In this document: piece after piece, positions 58,538 through 64,000 of the stretch
Numbering within the stretch: position 1 is the first letter of the stretch
Layout: every line of letters begins with the position of its first letter
Assembly: GCA_947625655.1 (NCBI GenBank)
Contig: CANQPD010000002.1
Coordinates: 62,001 to 126,000 of the forward strand
Source of the DNA: an uncultured Dysosmobacter sp.
GTDB lineage: Bacteria; Bacillota; Clostridia; Oscillospirales; Oscillospiraceae
Reading direction: 5' to 3'
Length of the DNA stretch: 64,000 nt
Translations under genes and position numbers: made by a program
The notes under the pieces: model-generated
Database searches by the model: none
What the model was told of the DNA's origin: nothing
What the model saw: only the letters and a program-made list of their open reading frames with translations

Positions 58538-59346
58538 CAGGCCACCTCATTTCCCCGGCGCTGCAGGCCCTCGCCGATGAGGCCCACGCCGAACACCAAA
58601 AGAACGATCATCAGCCCGGTGCCCAGGGCGTACCAGGGAGCCATGGTGAACATGCCCTGGGCCTCGGACAGCATGTATCCAAGGGACGCGTCCGGCGGTG
58701 TCGCGCCGATGCCCAGATAGCTCATGGACGCCTCCGCCAGCACGGCGTTGTTGAAGCCGATGGTAAGGGCGGGCAGCAGCACGGACATGGTGTTGGGCAG
58801 GATGTGCACCACCAGGATGCGGGCCCTGGAGGCCCCCATCAGCCGGACGCTTTTGACGTAGTTCACGTCCCGCAAAGCGGCGAAGGCCGTCCGGGTCACC
58901 CGGGCAAAGCTGGGGATGAACACCAGCCCCAGGGCCAGCACCACATTGTATTTTTTGCCGGGGCCCAGGATGCTGATGATGACCAGGGCCAGCAGGATGC
59001 TGGGAAAGGCGGTCAGCGCGTCGTTCAGCCGCATCAGGATCTCATCCGCCGCGCCGCCGAAATAGCCGGTGACGGCGCCCACCGCCGTGCCGCACACCGC
59101 GCCGATGGCCACGGTGGACACCGCGATGGCAAAGGTGGTGCCCGCCCCCTTCAGGACGCGGCTGAAAATATCCCGGCCGAAGTTGTCGGTGCCCATCAGA
59201 TGGGCCAGGGAGGGCGCGTCCAGCTTGGGACCCACGGCCATGGCCGTGGGGTCGTAGGGCGTCCAGAAATAGCCCAGGACGATCACCGCCGCCAGCAGGC
59301 CGGTCAGCACCAGGCCGGCCTTTAAGTATCCGTTCATCCGCTTCAT
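58537..59346 (-). CDS. Oligopeptide ABC transporter permease (OppC/DppC-type)
   Basis: 269 residues with about six transmembrane helices and the permease loop ([38 protein letters not shown]). Overlaps the OppB-type gene by 4 bp. Confidence 0.93.
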   Translation of the reverse strand: MKRMNGYLKAGLVLTGLLAAVIVLGYFWTPYDPTAMAVGPKLDAPSLAHLMGTDNFGRDIFSRVLKGAGTTFAIAVSTVAIGAVCGTAVGAVTGYFGGAADEILMRLNDALTAFPSILLALVIISILGPGKKYNVVLALGLVFIPSFARVTRTAFAALRDVNYVKSVRLMGASRARILVVHILPNTMSVLLPALTIGFNNAVLAEASMSYLGIGATPPDASLGYMLSEAQGMFTMAPWYALGTGLMIVLLVFGVGLIGEGLQRRGNEVA

Positions 59347-60293
59347 GACCCACCTCCCAGGCGCAGGCGCGGGTCGATCCGCTGGTTGATCAGGTCCGCC
59401 GCGGTGCCGGCCAGCACCACCCAGAAGGCCAGGATGACCACGATGGCCTGTACCACCGGATAGTCCCGGTTGGAGATGGAGGCCACCAGCATCCGCCCCA
59501 GCCCGGGGATGGCAAAGACCTGCTCCACCACGATGCCGCCGGCCACGATCTCCGCCATGGTCTGGGCCAGGAATGTGACCACCGGCACCAGTGCGTTCTT
59601 CAGCACATGGCGGTACAAAACGCCGCCGCGGTCATTGCCCCGGGAGATGGCGGTGCGGACATAGTCCTTCCGCATCTCCCGCAGGATGGTGCTGCGCAGC
59701 ATCCGCACCGTCATGGCGGCGCGGGGAATGGCCAGGGAGACGGCGGCGAAAAACAGGTATTTCAGCGCGCCGGGAAAATCCGCCCGCAGATCCGGGAAAT
59801 TCCCGTGGACAAACCACCGCAGCACCGTGCTGAACAGCCAGGACAGCAGGATGCCGGTAAAAAAGGGCGGCACCGCCATGCACAGCTGGTCCAGCGCCGT
59901 CCAGACGCCGTCCAGGCGCCCGCCGGCCTGCCGGGCGGAGCGGACCCCCAGCGGGATGGACACCGCGACGATCAGCAGAAAGCTGAGGGCGCTGAGACAC
60001 AGCGTCACCGCCGCCTTGGGGGCGATCAGCTCCCACACCGGCTGCTTATAGCTGAAGGAGGTGCCCAAATCCCCGGTGAAAAAGCCCAGCAGCCAGCCGG
60101 CGTACCGCGCCAGCAGGGGGCGGTCCAGCCCCAATTCCCGCTCCAGGGCCGCCACCCGCTCCGGGGTGGCCTGGGTGCCCAGCAGGATCTCCGCCGTGTT
60201 TCCGGAGATCAGTGAAAAGGCCGCAAATGCCAAAAAGGAGACGATGACCATGGTCAGCAGCAGCATGGCAATGCGCTTGGCCGCGTATTTCAT
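59343..60293 (-). CDS. Oligopeptide ABC transporter permease (OppB/DppB-type)
   Basis: 316 residues. N-terminal helix, the conserved LGLDRPLLARYAGWLLGFFTGDLG region broken here at Leu-Asp, and the coupling loop (RSTILREMRKDYVRTAISRG; NALVPVVTFLAQ). ATG 60293 lies 9 bp after GGGG; ATG codons at 60302 and 60299 are adjacent to the RBS. Confidence 0.92.
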   Translation of the reverse strand: MKYAAKRIAMLLLTMVIVSFLAFAAFSLISGNTAEILLGTQATPERVAALERELGLDRPLLARYAGWLLGFFTGDLGTSFSYKQPVWELIAPKAAVTLCLSALSFLLIVAVSIPLGVRSARQAGGRLDGVWTALDQLCMAVPPFFTGILLSWLFSTVLRWFVHGNFPDLRADFPGALKYLFFAAVSLAIPRAAMTVRMLRSTILREMRKDYVRTAISRGNDRGGVLYRHVLKNALVPVVTFLAQTMAEIVAGGIVVEQVFAIPGLGRMLVASISNRDYPVVQAIVVILAFWVVLAGTAADLINQRIDPRLRLGGGS

Positions 60294-60341
60294 GGTCATC
60301 ATCCCCTTTCCGGGTGAGCGGCAAAGCCGCCGCCTGTCATA

Positions 60342-61895
60342 TTACTCCGCCCACCGCACCGTGGACAGATCCAGCACGTAGATGGGATAGAAGTTCAGGC
60401 CCTCCAGCCCATTGCGCACCGCCACCAGATCGGCCAGGTCCTGGATATACACATTGGCGGCGTTGGCCGTCAGGTTTTCCAGCATCTGCTTATAGAGGGC
60501 GGTCTGCTCCGCGTCGTCATAGCTGGCCAGGGCCTGGGCAAACAGCGCGTCGTACTCCGCGTTATTGTAGTTGATGAAGTTGTTGCCGGCGGTGGAGCTG
60601 AAGCGCTCCAGCAGGGCCCGGGCCGTCATGTTGGAGGCGTCCACGCCCACCACGGTGGACTGATACTGCCGGCCGGCGTACACGTCGGACAGCCAGGTGC
60701 CCCACTCCACCAGCTCGATCTTGGCGGTGACGCCGATCTCCTTCAGCTGTTCCACCAGCACCTCGGCGGTTTCGATGTGGGGCTGGTAGTTGGAGGGCAC
60801 AGTAATGGTCATTGCAAAGCCGTCGGGATAGCCTGCCTCCGCCAGCAGGGACTTGGCCTTTTCCACATCCCTGGTGTAGTAATTGGCCAGATCCTCTTCA
60901 AAGTACTTGCTGAAGGCGGGGTACATGCTGGAGCCGATGGGGCTGCCGTAGCCGTCAAAGGCCAGGTCGATGATGCCTTGCTTATCCACGGCATAGCACA
61001 GGGCCTGGCGGACCCGCACATCGTCAAAGGGCTTTTCCGCGTTGTTCAGATACAGGGCCTGCACCAGGTTCATGGTGCCCTCGGCCACATGGAAATTGCT
61101 CCCCAGCTGGGCCGCCTGGGTGCTGGTCAGATGGGCGAACAGGTCGATGGCGCCGCTTTGCAGGCTCATCATGATGCTGTCGGCGTTTTCGATGATCTTA
61201 TAGGTCACCTTGTCCAGATAGGCGGGGGTGCCCCAGTACTCGTCAAACCGCTCCAGGACGATGTTGTCCTGGGCGGTCCGGGACACGAACCTGAAGGGGC
61301 CGGTGCCCACGGGGGCGGTGTCCTGCCGGTCATAGTCCGCGGGCAGGATGGCTGTGGTCAGATAGGATATAAATTCATTGCTGGGCTCGGAAATGGTGAT
61401 GGCGACGGTGCGCGCGTCAATGGCCTCTACCGCCTGGATAACAGAAAACGCCTCCACCAGAGGGGCTCCCTCAGAGGTGTCGGCGCAGCGTGTGATGGAA
61501 TATACAACATCCTCCGCTGTCACCGTGTCACCGTTGTGGAACTTCACACCCTCCCGCAGGGTAAAGGTGTACGTCCTTCGGTCCTCGGAAACCGTATAGT
61601 CTTCCGCGACAGCAGGGATCAGATCTCCCGTAGAAGTGGGCTTTACCAAGCCCTCGAATACATTGAACATGACTTCCTTGGTTCCTGCCGCCACCGCGAT
61701 GTGGGGGTCAAGACTTTCGTCCAGGTCCTGGGCGATGCCCACCGTGATCTCGTTCGCGTGGGGCGCCGCCTCGGTAGAGCCGGTGTCGTTCTGTCCGTCT
61801 TCCGGGGCCCTGTCTGTGCTGCCGTCTCCGCAACCGCTGAGTACGGCGCCCAGGAGGCTGACCAGAAGAAGGAGCGCCAAAAGTTTCTTCTTCAT
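60342..61895 (-). CDS. ABC transporter substrate-binding lipoprotein (SBP family 5)
   Basis: 517 residues. Lipobox VLSGCGD (Cys22). Family 5 features: YTFTLREGVKFHNGDTVTAED, DVVYSITR, VRQALCYAVDKQGIIDLAF. First gene of the importer operon; binds peptides, nickel chelates or similar. It lies 49 bp upstream of the OppB gene. Confidence 0.93.
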   Translation of the reverse strand: MKKKLLALLLLVSLLGAVLSGCGDGSTDRAPEDGQNDTGSTEAAPHANEITVGIAQDLDESLDPHIAVAAGTKEVMFNVFEGLVKPTSTGDLIPAVAEDYTVSEDRRTYTFTLREGVKFHNGDTVTAEDVVYSITRCADTSEGAPLVEAFSVIQAVEAIDARTVAITISEPSNEFISYLTTAILPADYDRQDTAPVGTGPFRFVSRTAQDNIVLERFDEYWGTPAYLDKVTYKIIENADSIMMSLQSGAIDLFAHLTSTQAAQLGSNFHVAEGTMNLVQALYLNNAEKPFDDVRVRQALCYAVDKQGIIDLAFDGYGSPIGSSMYPAFSKYFEEDLANYYTRDVEKAKSLLAEAGYPDGFAMTITVPSNYQPHIETAEVLVEQLKEIGVTAKIELVEWGTWLSDVYAGRQYQSTVVGVDASNMTARALLERFSSTAGNNFINYNNAEYDALFAQALASYDDAEQTALYKQMLENLTANAANVYIQDLADLVAVRNGLEGLNFYPIYVLDLSTVRWAE

Positions 61896-61992
61896 GTCGT
61901 TCTCTCCTTTGCATCACTGCCGCTTTGGGTCAGTGTTGGGCGGGATCTCCGCCCTGACAGAAATGGTTCGGCTCTATTCAATTGTAAAAGGA

Positions 61993-62034
61993 GCCTTGCG
62001 GTACTGTTATTTTTGTAACGATCGTCCGCAAGGC
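61993..62034 (-). terminator. Terminator of the AI-2E family gene
   Basis: GCCTTGCGG (61993-62001) and CCGCAAGGC (62026-62034) with an inner GTTA/TAAC pair; on the minus strand it is followed by TCCTTTTAC. 40 bp past the stop at 62074. The remaining 61896-61992 should hold the promoter of the binding-protein gene, but I see no convincing boxes. Confidence 0.65.
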
Positions 62035-62073
62035 TGTATTGTACAGGATAGCCGCCCAAATTGCAAGGGCTTT

Positions 62074-63306
62074 TTAAAATTCCTTCTTCCCCTCCGCCGG
62101 ATCGGGGGCGGCGGAGGCCGTCTCCGGCGTGTCCGCGGCATAGGCGGCGGTGTCCACCGGCAGATCCCGCCGGCGCAGGCGCACCTCCACCAGGAAGGCG
62201 GCCGCGCTGTAGAGGCAGGCGCACACCGGCACGCCGAAAAACATGCCGGGGATGCCGAAAAAGCTGCCGCCCACCAGGATGGCGATGATGACCCACAGGC
62301 TGGACAGGCCCGTGGTCCCTCCCAGGATCTTGGGGCCGATGACGTTGCCGTCCAGCTGCTGGAGGGCCAGCACAAAGATCACGAAATACAGCGCCTTGAT
62401 GGGCGAGACCAGCAAAATCAGGAAGGTGCTGGGGATGGCCCCCAGGAAGGGGCCGAAGAAGGGGATGATGTTGGTGACGCCCACGATGACGGACACCAGG
62501 GGCGTATAGGGAAAATCCAGAATGGAACAGCCCACAAAGCACAAAATACCGATAATCAGGGAGTCCAGCAGCTTGCCCCGGACGAAGCCGGAGAAGATGG
62601 CGTCCACCTTGTGGGCGCCCCGCAGGACCCAGCGCACCTGCTCTTGGGGGAAGAGGCTGTATACGACCTTGCGGGCGTGGGCGGCGCAGCGCTCCTTGGT
62701 GGCCAGCAGATAGACGGACACGATGATGCCCACCAGCAGGTTTTTCAAAAAGCCCAGGACGCTCATCACGCCGCCGGCGGCCACCACCATCACCGCCTGG
62801 GCCTGGGGCAGCACATCCCGCTTCAGCCAGGTCTGGGCGTCTTTGAAGTAGTCGTCCATCTGGTCCGTCACCCACTGCTCCACCGTGGGGTTGCGCTCCA
62901 GCAGATGCTGCACCCAGCCGCTGACGGTGCTGTAATAATTCTCCACATTGGACACCAGCTGGAGGACGCTTTTGTACAGCTCCGGCATCAGCACCGACGC
63001 CAGCAGGTAAAAAAGCACGCAGATGGCCGCCCAGGTCAGCAGGATGCCCACCGCCCGGACGCCGCCGCGCAGGCGCTCCCGCCCCTTGGAGAGGCCGGTC
63101 AGGCCCCGCTCGAAAAAGTTCACCACCGGGGCCAGCAGATAGGCCATGAAGGCACCGTAGAGAATGGGCTGCACCGCGGTCAGAAACTGCCTCCAGATGG
63201 CCAGCAGCTCCCGGCGGCCAAACAGCGTGTCGTAAAACAGAAGGATCGCGCCGACCGTACAGAACACCGTCAGTCCGATCCCTATGTATCTGCTTCTCCG
63301 GGACAT
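62074..63306 (-). CDS. AI-2E family transporter
   Basis: 410 residues, about eight transmembrane helices. Family signature near the C-terminus (TNIIPFFGPFLGAIPSTFLI; LDGNVIGPKILGGTTGLSS) as in the TqsA/YdiK/YtvI group. Some members export AI-2, others small ions; which applies is unknown. ATG 63306 follows AAAGGTGGTGG. Confidence 0.9.
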   Translation of the reverse strand: MSRRSRYIGIGLTVFCTVGAILLFYDTLFGRRELLAIWRQFLTAVQPILYGAFMAYLLAPVVNFFERGLTGLSKGRERLRGGVRAVGILLTWAAICVLFYLLASVLMPELYKSVLQLVSNVENYYSTVSGWVQHLLERNPTVEQWVTDQMDDYFKDAQTWLKRDVLPQAQAVMVVAAGGVMSVLGFLKNLLVGIIVSVYLLATKERCAAHARKVVYSLFPQEQVRWVLRGAHKVDAIFSGFVRGKLLDSLIIGILCFVGCSILDFPYTPLVSVIVGVTNIIPFFGPFLGAIPSTFLILLVSPIKALYFVIFVLALQQLDGNVIGPKILGGTTGLSSLWVIIAILVGGSFFGIPGMFFGVPVCACLYSAAAFLVEVRLRRRDLPVDTAAYAADTPETASAAPDPAEGKKEF

Positions 63307-63443
63307 GGGCCCACCACCTTTCGACAGATTTATTCTACACGGCAGGCAGAGGAATTGCAATCCTCATTTTACCGTGCTATACTGTTTTTTACACATTGCA
63401 AACAGGAGATTTTTTCGTCTTTTTTAATCGGGAGGCGTTTTCT

Positions 63444-64000
63444 ATGGATCGAAAAAAGCTGCTGATGATCGTCAATCCCAAGGCGGGCCGGAGCAAGTCC
63501 CGGAGCCCGCTGTTCGACGCGGCCTCCGTTTTCTCCCAGGCCGGCTACCTGCTGTCCATCCACAATACCGCCGCCCCCGGCGACGCCGTGGAGACCGCCG
63601 CCCGGGAGGGCGGGGACTATGACGTGGTGGTGGCCGTGGGGGGAGACGGCACGCTGAACGAGGTCATCTCCGGCCTGATGCGGCTGGAGGATAAGCCCCT
63701 GCTGGGCTACATGCCCCAGGGCAGCACCAACGACTTCGCGTCCAGTCTCCATGTCTCCGGGAAGCCCGCCGACGCGGCCGCCGCCATTGTGGCCAGCAGC
63801 CCCCGGAAGCTGGACATCGGCTGCTGGAACGACCGGAGCTTTGTCTATGTGGCCTCCTTCGGGGCCTTTACCCGCACCTCCTACGCCGCCCCCCAGGCCG
63901 CCAAGAACGCCCTGGGCCACTTTGCCTATATCCTGGAGGGCATGAAGGATCTGAACACCCTGCGGCCCTATCAGGTCAAGCTCACCGCCGACGGCGAGGT
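63444..64000 (+). CDS. Diacylglycerol kinase-family lipid kinase (3' partial)
   Basis: At least 185 residues and open to the window edge. N-terminal MIVNPKAGRSKSR, the ATP site VVVAVGGDGTLNEVISGLM and GYMPQGSTNDFASSLH match the DagK/YegS fold. It phosphorylates diacylglycerol or related lipids. GGGAGGCG precedes ATG. Divergent from the AI-2E family gene. Confidence 0.9.
   Translation, partial: MDRKKLLMIVNPKAGRSKSRSPLFDAASVFSQAGYLLSIHNTAAPGDAVETAAREGGDYDVVVAVGGDGTLNEVISGLMRLEDKPLLGYMPQGSTNDFASSLHVSGKPADAAAAIVASSPRKLDIGCWNDRSFVYVASFGAFTRTSYAAPQAAKNALGHFAYILEGMKDLNTLRPYQVKLTADGE

Overview
The window looks like the chromosome of an anaerobic, spore-forming Firmicute of the Oscillospiraceae type (Flavonifractor/Lawsonibacter/Dysosmobacter-like). 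This is judged from high-GC codon use, a spoIIID gene, the fused hisZ-hisG gene, LCP and SLH envelope proteins, and the style of the mobile elements. Assignment to a genus is a guess.

Bases 1-7173 are the right end of a GC-rich prophage or phage-derived element: a CHAP-like/LysM endolysin, an LLH-type holin and a terminator, followed by a tight operon of eleven mostly unknown small genes that includes an ADP-ribosylglycohydrolase and a ribbon-helix-helix protein. It ends at a short sequence resembling the 3' end of guaA (a reading of ...EWE-stop).

Two related integrative mobilizable elements then lie head to tail. Element A (7174-15196) and element B (15185-27438) share a backbone in the same order: divergent XRE regulator, small excisionase-like protein, tyrosine integrase, MobC-like protein, RepA-like ATPase, 9-bp iterons, a hairpin oriT and a MobV-type relaxase. 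All three junctions (7174, 15185, 27427) carry the guaA-type core GAGTGGGA(A/G)T(A/G)A. Each element has paired 11-bp-spaced direct repeats at about 60 bp inside its left end and about 101 bp inside its right end. Only the cargo differs. Element A carries a tet(W)-type ribosomal protection gene with a leader attenuator. Element B carries a HEPN-like small protein, an NgoMIV-type restriction-modification-Vsr cluster and a two-gene CBASS (CD-NTase with AGS-C sensor plus a membrane NUDIX effector). A relaxase remnant just right of the last att core points to an older third element.

From 27.7 kb rightward the sequence is chromosomal. It holds a TetR-TolC-MFP-RND efflux operon, a HAD phosphatase with a zincin-like peptidase, a complete histidine operon (hisZG fusion, D, C, B, H, a PNPOx-like gene, A, F, IE, and a PHP phosphatase), a broken MerR gene, a DapA-family aldolase and an orphan PhnD-like binding protein. 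It continues with a cupin, an ECF sigma/DUF4179 pair, a MarR regulator, a nitroreductase and an aminotransferase. Next come spoIIID, an LCP protein, an SLH-transglutaminase protein, an unusual cassette of five hairpins, a DUF3810 metalloprotease-like membrane protein, an oligopeptide ABC importer, an AI-2E family permease and the start of a diacylglycerol kinase-like gene. I recognised no rRNA, tRNA or CRISPR array.
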